Assembly (NCBI GenBank): GCA_002413795.1
Contig: DHXS01000021.1
Coordinates: forward strand, 14,775 to 39,383
DNA: 24,609 bases
DNA from: Candidatus Saccharibacteria bacterium UBA5150
GTDB lineage: Bacteria > Patescibacteriota > Saccharimonadia > Saccharimonadales > UBA4665
Direction: 5' to 3'
Shown: in pieces, positions 13,471 to 20,870 of the stretch
How positions within the stretch are numbered: position 1 is the stretch's first letter
Layout: each line of letters opens with the position of its first letter
Made by a program: the position numbers and the translations under genes
Notes under the pieces: generated by a model
Database searches by the model: none
The model's input: the letters and a program-made list of their open reading frames with translations, nothing else
What the model was told of the DNA's origin: nothing

Positions 13471-14505
13471 ATGATTGACCAGAAACTTGCCGATCAACTG
13501 AGGAAGCGGGCTAAAGAGGGGGACGCCTCGGTCTTACGGAGTGCCGAGCTCAGGAGCCTGTTCGACCAGCTTAAAACCCTGCCGCCCGACAAGCGCGGCG
13601 CTTTCGGCAAGGCGGCGAACGCCCTGCGGCAGGAGCTGACCGAACTTATCAACTCTAATCAAGATGAAAAAGAGCAGCTGGAGCCGATCGATATAACGGC
13701 GCCGTTTGACGTCAACCTGCCGGTCGGGAAGCGGCCGCGGCTATTACCCAGTGAGCAGGGCAGTAAGCACCCGCTGATGACCGAGCTGTCCAACATCCTG
13801 GATATTTTCTATCGCATGGGTTTCAGGGCCGTCGAATCGCGCGAACTTGATGACGACTACCACATGTTCGGCTCGCTGAACTTTCCGGAAGACCACCCGG
13901 CGCGCGACGATTACGACACCTTTATGACCGTCCAAAAAGACAAAGCCGGCAAGCCGTACGTGGCGCCAGCCCACACTTCCACCATGCAAAACCGCGTGCT
14001 CAAACAGCACAAAAAAGACCTCGAGCAGGGCAGGGCAGTTGCCGCCGTTATTCCGGGTCGCGTTTTCCGCAACGAAGACCTCGACGCCCGCCACGAGCAC
14101 ACCTTTTACCAGCTGGAAGGCGTTTACGTCGACAAAAATATCCACGCCGGCCATCTTATAGCCACCCTAAAAACCTTCCTTCAGGAGTATTACGGCAAAC
14201 AGCTGGAGGTCAAAACCCAGCCCTTCTACTTCCCTTTTACCGAACCGTCTTTTGAGCTGACCGTCAGTTGCCCGTTTTGCGACAAAAAGGGCTGCCACAT
14301 CTGTTCGCAGGCCGGCTGGATCGAACTGCTGGGCTGCGGCCTGATCCATCCCAACGTCCTCAAAGAAGCCGGCATTGATCCTAGCAAGTACACCGGTTTC
14401 GCCTGGGGCATGGGCATTGACCGGCTGGTAATGATGAAATACGGCATCGAAGATGTCCGCCACTTCGAATCGGGCAAACTGGACTTTTTGAGGCAATTCT
14501 CATGA
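13471..14505 (+). CDS. pheS: Phenylalanyl-tRNA synthetase alpha subunit
   Basis: This is the catalytic subunit of the alpha2-beta2 enzyme that charges tRNA-Phe. The 344 residues hold an N-terminal coiled-coil arm (about 1-75, tRNA binding), then the class II catalytic core. Motif 2 appears as RVFRNEDLDARHEHTFYQLEG (near 197-217) and motif 3 as GFAWGMGIDRL. An insertion after FPFTEPSFEL carries CPFCDKKGCHIC, a four-Cys cluster that looks like a zinc site; this variant occurs in other bacteria. The stop TGA overlaps the next start as ATGA (14502-14505). The last 15 coding bases lie inside an 18-bp repeat that recurs at 15163-15180. Confidence 0.97.
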   Translation: MIDQKLADQLRKRAKEGDASVLRSAELRSLFDQLKTLPPDKRGAFGKAANALRQELTELINSNQDEKEQLEPIDITAPFDVNLPVGKRPRLLPSEQGSKHPLMTELSNILDIFYRMGFRAVESRELDDDYHMFGSLNFPEDHPARDDYDTFMTVQKDKAGKPYVAPAHTSTMQNRVLKQHKKDLEQGRAVAAVIPGRVFRNEDLDARHEHTFYQLEGVYVDKNIHAGHLIATLKTFLQEYYGKQLEVKTQPFYFPFTEPSFELTVSCPFCDKKGCHICSQAGWIELLGCGLIHPNVLKEAGIDPSKYTGFAWGMGIDRLVMMKYGIEDVRHFESGKLDFLRQFS

Positions 14506-14506
14506 A
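14489..14506 (+). repeat. Left copy of an 18-bp direct repeat flanking the DUF5674 cassette
   Basis: TGAGGCAATTCTCATGAA covers the last pheS codons, the pheS stop and the start codon of the next gene. The identical sequence occurs 674 bp downstream. The flanking bases differ on both sides, so the identity is exactly 18 bp. Confidence 0.95.
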
Positions 14507-14843
14507 ACAGGTTGAGAAAATTTCGCTGGCCGAGCTAAAAGCCATGGCCTCCAAAATGTATGACCCAATTGTTAAAGTAGTTGTTGATATTCGTCAAAAA
14601 AAGGTTGTAGTCGACGCCGAAATGCATGTAGACGAAGAGCAATGGCTACTTGAAAACGGGTCACAACAATCCGATCTGTGGGGCATCAACTTACAGCCCA
14701 AGGAGTTTGGCACAGACAAATTTATTGAATACGATTCGATGATCAACATTCGACCACGTCAACAAAATCCTACACGGAGTGTATTATCTGAGGATATAAG
14801 GGCTGAGATCACAGCTATTGTCAGCGAGGTTGTGCATGAATAA
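14502..14843 (+). CDS. DUF5674-family protein
   Basis: The 113 residues match the DUF5674 pattern as I know it: an N-terminal EKISLAELKAMA helix, VKVVVDIRQKKVVVDAEMHVDEE (22-44), then LLENGSQQSDLWGINLQP and EYDSMINIRP. The molecular function of the family is not known to me. Its ATG overlaps the pheS stop (ATGA). GC is about 43 percent over 300 nt against about 57 percent in 180 nt of adjacent pheS, so the gene looks acquired. It forms a pair with the overlapping downstream gene, and both lie between exact 18-bp repeats. A toxin-antitoxin-like or other accessory module is possible but unproven. Confidence 0.82.
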   Translation: MKQVEKISLAELKAMASKMYDPIVKVVVDIRQKKVVVDAEMHVDEEQWLLENGSQQSDLWGINLQPKEFGTDKFIEYDSMINIRPRQQNPTRSVLSEDIRAEITAIVSEVVHE

Positions 14844-15165
14844 TTATCAGATTGATCGCCAGCGTTGGTCTCGGTTCACCATACAGGAACAGATGGGAAA
14901 TATTGGTTCTGAAGTCGGGCGTTCAATTCAGGCTTGGCGTACTCACGACGAAGAGCGGTTTAATGGCGCATTGTACCGGGCCTTAGACTTATTTGATGCC
15001 ACAACAGAGCTTTTGGTTGCTAAGCACTCTCCGCGCACCAAAGAGGTACTTCGCTCTAAGGATCAATTCCTGGCTTTATTTTTTGATAATACATTTGAAG
15101 AAGATTCCGACAATATAGAGCAGTACTTTATGCAATACGCGCTGGCTGCCAGGAGAGATCGATGA
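14836..15165 (+). CDS. Small helical protein, partner of the DUF5674 gene
   Basis: The 109-residue, mostly helical protein has the motif EQMGNIGSEVGR near the N-terminus, then RALDLFDATTELL and a C-terminal EQYFMQYALAARR. I recall similar unnamed proteins in other CPR and archaeal genomes but know no function. I placed the start at ATG 14836, which overlaps the DUF5674 stop by 8 nt and has GAGG 6 nt upstream; an in-frame ATG at 14818 lies deeper in the previous gene and has no ribosome-binding site. The stop TGA (15163-15165) is the first three bases of the right-hand 18-bp repeat. Composition is AT-rich like its partner. The two genes look like one mobile or horizontally acquired unit. Confidence 0.75.
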   Translation: MNNYQIDRQRWSRFTIQEQMGNIGSEVGRSIQAWRTHDEERFNGALYRALDLFDATTELLVAKHSPRTKEVLRSKDQFLALFFDNTFEEDSDNIEQYFMQYALAARRDR

Positions 15166-15180
15166 GGCAATTCTCATGAA
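15163..15180 (+). repeat. Right copy of the 18-bp direct repeat
   Basis: Identical to 14489-14506. Here the repeat supplies the stop of the preceding cassette gene (TGA 15163-15165) and the start of the zinc-ribbon gene (ATG 15176-15178). Removing one repeat and the 656 bp between them would join pheS directly to the zinc-ribbon gene with an ATGA overlap. Confidence 0.95.
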
Positions 15181-15328
15181 CCGACAAGTTTTTCAGTGCC
15201 CGGAGTGCGGCCTGCACTATCGCGACCAGGCCACGGCCCAAGCCTGCGAGGCGTTCTGCAGTCAGCACAAAGCCTGCAACATTGATATCGCCAAGTCCGC
15301 TATCGAAAATGAGGAACGCCAATCATGA
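15176..15328 (+). CDS. Small zinc-ribbon-like protein, 50 aa
   Basis: The 50-residue product starts MNRQVFQCPECGLHYRD and continues with AxACEAFCSQHKACN, giving CPEC and C-x3-C-x5-C patterns that suggest one bound zinc. Similar tiny proteins with a CxxCG...A..CExxC...H..C signature occur in other prokaryotes, without known function. Its TGA overlaps the pheT start as ATGA (15325-15328), so it is translationally coupled to pheT. The repeat at its start indicates that before the cassette arrived it was coupled directly to pheS. Base composition matches the phe genes. A role tied to phenylalanyl-tRNA synthetase is inference from position only. Confidence 0.8.
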   Translation: MNRQVFQCPECGLHYRDQATAQACEAFCSQHKACNIDIAKSAIENEERQS

Positions 15329-17817
15329 AAATCAGCTTGAGCACCCTCCGCTACATCACGGCGCATTACAAAAGCAGTGACGACCTGACCAAGCCTGGTG
15401 TTGATAAACTGGTCGAAAAAATCGGTGCGCAACTGGGAGCGGTTGAGGAAGTTATCGACATAGGCTCGAAATATAAAGGCGCTGTGATCGCCAAAGTCGT
15501 AGCTTGTGAAAAACATCCCGATGCTGACAAGCTCAGCGTTTGTATGATCGATACCGGCCAGAGCGAGCCGGTACAGGTAGTATGCGGCGCATCAAACGTG
15601 GCTGCTGGCCAGACGGTGGTCTGGCTACCGCCGGGCGTGACCGTGCCGGATAGCGTGGGCAAGGAGCCGTTCGTGTTGGAAGCTCGCAAGATCCGTGGTG
15701 TGGTCAGCAACGGCATGATCGCCTCACCCAAAGAATTGGCCCTGGGCGACAGCCACGAGGGCATCCTGGTGCTTCAGGGCGACTACAAGCCGGGCGCCGG
15801 TTTTGACGAAGCTCTTCATCTTAAAGACGACTACGTTTTGGACATAGAGAACAAAATGTTCACCCATCGGCCGGATTGCTTCGGCTATCTGGGCGTGGCT
15901 CGTGAGTTGGCCGGCATCCAGCAAATGCCCTTCAAGAGCCCAGCCTGGTACGTAACCGATCCGAATTTTCCTAAGGCCGAAGCGGCCGAGCTTAAGCTGA
16001 CCGTTAAAAATGAGCTGCCCGAACTGGTGCCACGCTTTAGCGCCATCGTTTTAAACGATGTAACGGTCGGTCCCAGTCCGGCCTGGCTGCAAGTCGACCT
16101 AGCCAAGATAGGCCAAAAATCGATCAATAATATAGTCGACTACACCAACTGGTTCATGCTCGAAACCGGCCAGCCCTTGCACGCCTACGATTACGACAAG
16201 CTTAAAGCTCTAAGCGGCGGCGAGGCCGCCATCGTGGTGCGCAAGCCGCACAAGGGCGAAAAGATCAAACTGCTAAACGGCAAAGCGGTTGAACCCCATA
16301 CCGGCGCCGTGATAATCGCCACTGACAAGCAGGCTATAGGCCTGGGCGGGGTAATGGGCGGCGCCGAGACTGAAGTCGACAGCGGCACCAAAAATATCAT
16401 TCTGGAATGTGCCAATTTTGACATGTATGCCACGCGCCGCACGGCTATGGCGCACGGCCTGTTCACCGACGCCGTCACGCGCTTCAGTAAGGGCCAGAGC
16501 CCGCTGCAAACCCTGCCCGTGCTGGCCAAAATAACCGATGAGATCCGCCGCTTCGCCGGCGGCAAAGTGGCCGGCCCGGTGATCGACGATCGGCACGGCC
16601 TTAAGCCGCTTCCGCCGGTCAAAGTCAGCACCGACTTCATAAATAAGCGTCTAGGCGAGAAACTGACCGCCGCTCAAATGAAAAAACTGCTGGAAAACGT
16701 CGAATTTGAGGTCAAAGTCAGTGGCGACGACCTGACCGTCCACGTACCATTCTGGCGCACCGACATCGAGATTCCGGAAGACGTGATTGAGGAAGTCGGT
16801 CGCCTGTATGGCTACGACCATCTGCCGCTGGAACTGCCCAAACGCGACCTGAAGTCGACCGGCCGGGATCCGTTATTAAGCGCCAAAGCCGCCATCCGGG
16901 CCCGCCTCAGCAAAGCCGGCGCCAACGAAGTGCTGACCTACAGTTTCGTGCCCGGCGAGTTACTTACCAAAACCGGCCAGGATCCCGCCAAAGCCTTCCA
17001 GGTAGCCAATGCCCTGAGTCCCGATCTGCAGTATTATCGCCTAAGCCTTCTGCCCAGCCTACTCGAAAAAGTCCACCCCAACGTCAAAGCCGGCTATAAC
17101 GAGTTCGCACTGTTTGAAATCGGCAAAACCCACGGCCTGGACCACGGCAACGAGGCCGATGGCCTGCCGCGGGAGTTCGAATTCACCGCACTAGTTGTGG
17201 CGGCCGCCGACAAGCTCAAACCGGGCGGCGCGCCTTACTACCAGGCCCGCAAATACCTGGAAGCGCTGGCCGGCCCAGACAGCCTGGAATTTAAGCCCGT
17301 CAGCAAGGAGGCCGAACAATACTCGGTGGTCAAACCTTATGACGCCAAGCGGTCAGCGCTGGTGAGCATTAAGGGCGGCGAATTCCTGGGCATCATCGGC
17401 GAGTTCCGGCCAGCCGTGGCCCGCGCCCTCAAACTGCCCAAATACACCGCCGGCTTTGAAGTCGATACCACCGTGCTGCAACCCATAATGACAGCCCCCG
17501 CCGACTATGTGCCGCTGTCGCGCTTCCCGGCCGTTAAACAGGACATCACCCTGAAAGTCCCGGCCGGTCTAACTTATGAAGCGGTTTACGAAGTAATTAA
17601 CAAAGCCGTTGCCGCCAACGCTCCCGACAAAACGCTGATTATGGGCTTTGAGCCGCTGGATATTTACCAGCCCGAGGGTGATACCAAGCACAAACATTTC
17701 ACCTTCCGCCTGACCATCAGCGGCACCAACCGCACTCTCACCGACACCGAGGTCAACAAATTATTGGACGAAGTGGCCACGGCCGCCAAAACCAAACTCC
17801 AAGCCGAGAGAATATGA
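15325..17817 (+). CDS. pheT: Phenylalanyl-tRNA synthetase beta subunit
   Basis: The 830-residue beta subunit carries the full bacterial layout. An EMAP-like tRNA-binding domain (about 40-155) has KVVACEKHPDADKL and GMIASPKELALG. Then come the B3/B4 editing region (about 215-390, with NNIVDYTNWFML and GLGGVMGG), B5 (about 405-480), the catalytic-like core, and a C-terminal anticodon-binding FDX-ACB domain (about 735-830) starting at PLSRFPAVKQDITL. The beta subunit recognises tRNA-Phe and clears mischarged Tyr. Translation is coupled to the upstream 50-residue gene. The next promoter begins 5 nt after its stop. Confidence 0.97.
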   Translation: MKISLSTLRYITAHYKSSDDLTKPGVDKLVEKIGAQLGAVEEVIDIGSKYKGAVIAKVVACEKHPDADKLSVCMIDTGQSEPVQVVCGASNVAAGQTVVWLPPGVTVPDSVGKEPFVLEARKIRGVVSNGMIASPKELALGDSHEGILVLQGDYKPGAGFDEALHLKDDYVLDIENKMFTHRPDCFGYLGVARELAGIQQMPFKSPAWYVTDPNFPKAEAAELKLTVKNELPELVPRFSAIVLNDVTVGPSPAWLQVDLAKIGQKSINNIVDYTNWFMLETGQPLHAYDYDKLKALSGGEAAIVVRKPHKGEKIKLLNGKAVEPHTGAVIIATDKQAIGLGGVMGGAETEVDSGTKNIILECANFDMYATRRTAMAHGLFTDAVTRFSKGQSPLQTLPVLAKITDEIRRFAGGKVAGPVIDDRHGLKPLPPVKVSTDFINKRLGEKLTAAQMKKLLENVEFEVKVSGDDLTVHVPFWRTDIEIPEDVIEEVGRLYGYDHLPLELPKRDLKSTGRDPLLSAKAAIRARLSKAGANEVLTYSFVPGELLTKTGQDPAKAFQVANALSPDLQYYRLSLLPSLLEKVHPNVKAGYNEFALFEIGKTHGLDHGNEADGLPREFEFTALVVAAADKLKPGGAPYYQARKYLEALAGPDSLEFKPVSKEAEQYSVVKPYDAKRSALVSIKGGEFLGIIGEFRPAVARALKLPKYTAGFEVDTTVLQPIMTAPADYVPLSRFPAVKQDITLKVPAGLTYEAVYEVINKAVAANAPDKTLIMGFEPLDIYQPEGDTKHKHFTFRLTISGTNRTLTDTEVNKLLDEVATAAKTKLQAERI

Positions 17818-17821
17818 GGTT

Positions 17822-17851
17822 TTGACAACGGTAGTGCTTTCAGGGTAGAAT
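17822..17851 (+). promoter_or_regulatory. Promoter of guaB; predicted leaderless
   Basis: TTGACA (17822-17827), an 18-bp spacer and TAGAAT (17846-17851). The -10 ends 5 nt before ATG 17857. A TTG at 17851 that would extend the reading frame shares its first base with the -10 and cannot be the start. Confidence 0.7.
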
Positions 17852-17856
17852 TGAAT

Positions 17857-19002
17857 ATGGAAATTAAAGACACGCTGACCCTCACATTTGACGATGTCCT
17901 TCTCAAGCCCGGCTATGCCGGGTTTTCTCGTAGCGATATTAGCCTCAAAACGCAGTTAACCAAAAAGATTAGCTTGCAGGCGCCTCTGGTGTCGGCGCCG
18001 ATGGATACGGTAACAGAGGCCAAGCTGGCCATCGCCCTGGCCAAATTCGGCGGCATCGGCATTATTCACCGCAATCTTATCATTAAAGACCAGGCGGCCG
18101 AAGTCACCAAGGTGAAAAGGGCCGGCTTGCTGGTCGGCGCGGCCGTCGGCTCCAGCCCGGGCTACGAAAAGCGGGTTAAGGCCCTGATCGAGGCCGGCGT
18201 CGACGTTATCGTCGTCGATTCAGCCCACGGTTACTCCAAATTCGTTATCGAGGCCGTCACTTATATCAAGAAAAACCACAAAATCGAGGTTATCGCCGGC
18301 AATATCGCCACCGCCGAGGGCGCCGAGGCACTTATCAAAGCCGGCGCCGACGGCCTGCGCGTCGGCATGGGGCCGGGCGCCATCTGTACCACCCGCATCG
18401 TTTCCGGCATGGGCGTGCCACAGTTAACGGCCATTCTGGAATCGGCCGCCGTGGCCCGCAAAGCCGGCGTGCCGGTGATTGCCGACGGCGGCATTAATTA
18501 CCTGGGCGACATCACCAAAGCCCTGGCGGCCGGCGCCTCGACGGTCATGATGGGCCGCCTGTTTGCCGCCACCGAGGAATCGCCCGGCCAGGTAGTCGAA
18601 TTCACCAAAGACCAAGTGCCCGGCCGCTTCCGCAGTATTATCAAGGAGGCCGAGGGCGAAACTTATAAATTCAAGGCTTACCGCGGCATGGGTTCCATCG
18701 GCGCCATGGAGCGTGGCAAACAGATCAGTTCCGAAGACGAATTCCACGGCAAAAGCTACACCAACCAGAGCATGCTGGTCGCCGAGGGCGTTGAGGGCCT
18801 GGTGCCTGTTAGCGGCGATGTGGCCACGGTGGCCGCCACCATGCTGGAAGGCGTTAAATCGGGCCTTTACTACGTCGGCGCTACCTCTGTTGCCGAACTG
18901 TGGGAAACAGCCGTATTGCGCCGCATTACCACTGCCTCGCTAACAGAGAGCCACCCCCACGACCTGTTTATCACCAACGCCGGTAACAGCTACCCGACAT
19001 GA
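17857..19002 (+). CDS. guaB: IMP dehydrogenase lacking the CBS domain pair
   Basis: IMPDH converts IMP to XMP with NAD+, the committed step to GMP. At 381 residues it is about 100 shorter than usual because the CBS pair normally inserted in the barrel is absent: HRNLIIKDQAAEVTKVKR (71-88) runs straight into AGLLVGAAVG. Core motifs are FDDVLLKP, VSAPMD, DSAHG (121-125), GPGAICTTR with catalytic Cys177, DGGINY and YRGMGSIGAM. The mobile flap reads SSEDEFHGKSY where an Arg-Tyr dyad is expected, so catalysis may differ or the enzyme may be a GMP-reductase-like relative. GSIGAM favours IMPDH. The FKBP gene overlaps its stop (ATGA). Confidence 0.88.
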   Translation: MEIKDTLTLTFDDVLLKPGYAGFSRSDISLKTQLTKKISLQAPLVSAPMDTVTEAKLAIALAKFGGIGIIHRNLIIKDQAAEVTKVKRAGLLVGAAVGSSPGYEKRVKALIEAGVDVIVVDSAHGYSKFVIEAVTYIKKNHKIEVIAGNIATAEGAEALIKAGADGLRVGMGPGAICTTRIVSGMGVPQLTAILESAAVARKAGVPVIADGGINYLGDITKALAAGASTVMMGRLFAATEESPGQVVEFTKDQVPGRFRSIIKEAEGETYKFKAYRGMGSIGAMERGKQISSEDEFHGKSYTNQSMLVAEGVEGLVPVSGDVATVAATMLEGVKSGLYYVGATSVAELWETAVLRRITTASLTESHPHDLFITNAGNSYPT

Positions 19003-19541
19003 AAAATGTCAGCCGCCACGCCACCCGGGTCATAGTAGTTTTTATAGCCCTATTGTTTATAGCCACCGCCTTATTGCCTTTGTATCAGGTATGGCAAGAT
19101 AATAAAGCTAAGCAAGCCGAGAAGGTACAAGCATCGGCTAAGGAGGCAATCATGAAAAATAAGCAACAATTACAGGGCCAGCCACTGGCCGGTTTCACCC
19201 CGGTTACATCGGTCGGCACGCTTCAGAAGATCGACACCACCCCCGGTAATGGCGCGACCGTTAAGTCCGGCGACACCGTAACGGTCGATTACACCGGGGC
19301 CGTGGCCGCTACCGGTATTGTTTTCCAGAGCTCCAAAGACAGCGGCCAGCCGGCCAGTCTCAGTCTACGCCAGGTTATTCCCGGCTGGTCACAGGGTATT
19401 CCCGGTATGAAAATCGGCGGTACGCGCCGTTTGCTGATTCCGGCCGCTCTGGCATACGGGGCTAACCCGCCGGCCGGTTCCGGTATTCCGGCCAACGCTG
19501 ACCTGGTATTTGACGTTACCTTGTACAAAATCGGTCAATAA
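18999..19541 (+). CDS. Membrane-anchored FKBP-type peptidyl-prolyl isomerase
   Basis: The 180-residue protein has a basic N-terminus, one hydrophobic anchor (VIVVFIALLFIATALLPLY, 11-29) and a Lys/Gln-rich linker. The FKBP domain (about 72-180) includes VKSGDTVTVDYTG, VFQSSKD, VIPGWSQGIPGMKIGGTRRLLIP and YGANPPAGSGIPANADLVFDV. The IPxNxxLVFDVxL end is diagnostic. No lipobox Cys is seen, so the hydrophobic segment is an uncleaved anchor or signal peptide and the domain probably acts outside the cytoplasm as a folding helper. It starts inside the guaB stop (ATGA), so it is translationally coupled to an unrelated metabolic gene. Confidence 0.93.
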   Translation: MKNVSRHATRVIVVFIALLFIATALLPLYQVWQDNKAKQAEKVQASAKEAIMKNKQQLQGQPLAGFTPVTSVGTLQKIDTTPGNGATVKSGDTVTVDYTGAVAATGIVFQSSKDSGQPASLSLRQVIPGWSQGIPGMKIGGTRRLLIPAALAYGANPPAGSGIPANADLVFDVTLYKIGQ

Positions 19542-19566
19542 GCGAACATTTGGAGTAAAAAGCACA

Positions 19567-19607
19567 ATATATAGTGTCTTGAATTTTAGGCAGGCACTAT
19601 ATATAAT
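19567..19607 (+). promoter_or_regulatory. Strong promoter of the grx-trxB operon embedded in an inverted repeat
   Basis: TTGAAT (19579-19584), a 17-bp spacer and TATAAT (19602-19607) give a strong promoter with a leader of about 35 nt. A perfect 10-bp inverted repeat, ATATATAGTG (19567-19576) and CACTATATAT (19595-19604), spans it. One arm is just upstream of the -35 and the other covers half of the -10, with an 18-nt interval. A repressor bound here would block RNA polymerase. Confidence 0.7.
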
Positions 19608-19648
19608 CATTCGTACAGTCAAAAAAACCTAAAAAAGAGGGTAAAAAA

Positions 19649-19897
19649 ATGGTCAAAAACATCACTATCTTCACCAGCAACACCTGCGGTTACTGCCAGA
19701 TGGTCAAAAAGTATCTCGGCGCCAAAGGCATGATTTACGAAGAGGTAAATATCGACGAGCACCCACACCGCCAGGCCGAGGCCCAGAGCCTCAGCGGCGC
19801 CCTGACCGTCCCCGTTACCGTTGTTACCAAGCAAGATGACTCTCAAGAAGTCATTGTCGGCTATAACCTGGCCCGTTTAGCACCAGCCGTCGCGTAA
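19649..19897 (+). CDS. Glutaredoxin/NrdH-like redoxin
   Basis: The 82-residue thioredoxin-fold protein has the dithiol site CGYC (13-16) after TIFTSNT, a cis-Pro strand TVPVTVV, and a C-terminal GYNLARL. It is the size of NrdH or glutaredoxin. A glutathione-binding TVP/G-D pattern is not evident, and thioredoxin reductase starts one base after its stop. The simplest reading is a redoxin reduced directly by that reductase, as NrdH is. Possible clients include ribonucleotide reductase or peroxidases, none of which is in the window. GAGGG (19637-19641) lies 7 nt before the ATG, a clear Shine-Dalgarno sequence. Confidence 0.88.
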   Translation: MVKNITIFTSNTCGYCQMVKKYLGAKGMIYEEVNIDEHPHRQAEAQSLSGALTVPVTVVTKQDDSQEVIVGYNLARLAPAVA

Positions 19898-19898
19898 T

Positions 19899-20870
19899 AT
19901 GGCTGAGACCCAGGCACCGCCCAAGCACGACGTAATTATTGTTGGTGCCGGACCGGCGGCGCTAACGGCAGCTATTTATACCACCCGGGAGGATATCGAG
20001 ACCTTGCTGTTCGAGCGCGGCGTGGTCGGCGGCCTGGCGGCCGTCACCGATAAAATTGATAATTACCCCGGTTTCCCCGAGGGTGTGGACGGCCTCAAGT
20101 TGGCCGCCGACCTGCAGGCCCAGGCCGAGCGCTTTGGCGCCGTTATAGAACTGGGTGAAGTCACCGGCCTGCGCGACGAGGGCGAGTACAAACACCTGGA
20201 AACCACCAGCGGCGACATGCTGGCCCGGGCGGTGCTGATCGCCACCGGCTCGGATTATAAAAAAATCGGTGTGCCCGGCGAAAAAGAGTATTACGCCCGC
20301 GGCGTTCACTACTGCGCCACCTGCGACGGCGCCTTCTACCGCGACAAGCGGCTGGTAGTGGTCGGCGGCGGCAATTCGGCCGTCCAGGAGGCCATCTTCC
20401 TGACCCGCTTCGCCTCGCACATCGACTTGTTAGTACGTTCCACCATCAAGGCCAGCGATGTCCTCCAGCACGAGCTCGACGAGTTCGTCAAACAGGGCAA
20501 GGTGACCATTCACCTGGGCACCACCACAGACGAGATCCACGGCGCCACCAAAGACGGCCTCGCCGGTGTCACCTCCGTTACGAGCACCAAAGACGGCCAA
20601 AAAGTGGATTTCCCGACGGATGGCGTTTTCGTATTTGTCGGCCTGATGCCCAATTCTCAGTTCCTGCAAAACACGCCGGTCGAGCTCGATAACATCGGCT
20701 TTGTTAAAACCGATCAAGATTTAATGACCGCCATGAAGGGTGTTTTCGCGGCCGGCGACATCCGCTCCGGCGCTACCATGCAGATTGCCAGCGCCGCCGG
20801 CGAAGGCGCCACCGCCGCCCTGAAACTGCGCGAATATCTCGAGGGCCGCGCCCACCCGCCACAAAACTAG
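19899..20870 (+). CDS. trxB: Thioredoxin reductase-like flavoprotein
   Basis: The 323 residues carry the FAD motif VGAGPAALTAA (15-25), the redox pair CATC (Cys139, Cys142), a nucleotide-binding motif GGGNSAVQEA (156-165) and the C-terminal FAAGDIRSG. The enzyme would pass electrons from a pyridine nucleotide to the CGYC redoxin encoded just upstream. The NADPH 2'-phosphate motif HRRxxxR of typical TrxB reads VRSTIKA here (179-185), keeping only one Arg. Cofactor preference may therefore not be NADPH. The stop overlaps the convergent gene's stop in a shared CTAG (20867-20870). Confidence 0.93.
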   Translation: MAETQAPPKHDVIIVGAGPAALTAAIYTTREDIETLLFERGVVGGLAAVTDKIDNYPGFPEGVDGLKLAADLQAQAERFGAVIELGEVTGLRDEGEYKHLETTSGDMLARAVLIATGSDYKKIGVPGEKEYYARGVHYCATCDGAFYRDKRLVVVGGGNSAVQEAIFLTRFASHIDLLVRSTIKASDVLQHELDEFVKQGKVTIHLGTTTDEIHGATKDGLAGVTSVTSTKDGQKVDFPTDGVFVFVGLMPNSQFLQNTPVELDNIGFVKTDQDLMTAMKGVFAAGDIRSGATMQIASAAGEGATAALKLREYLEGRAHPPQN

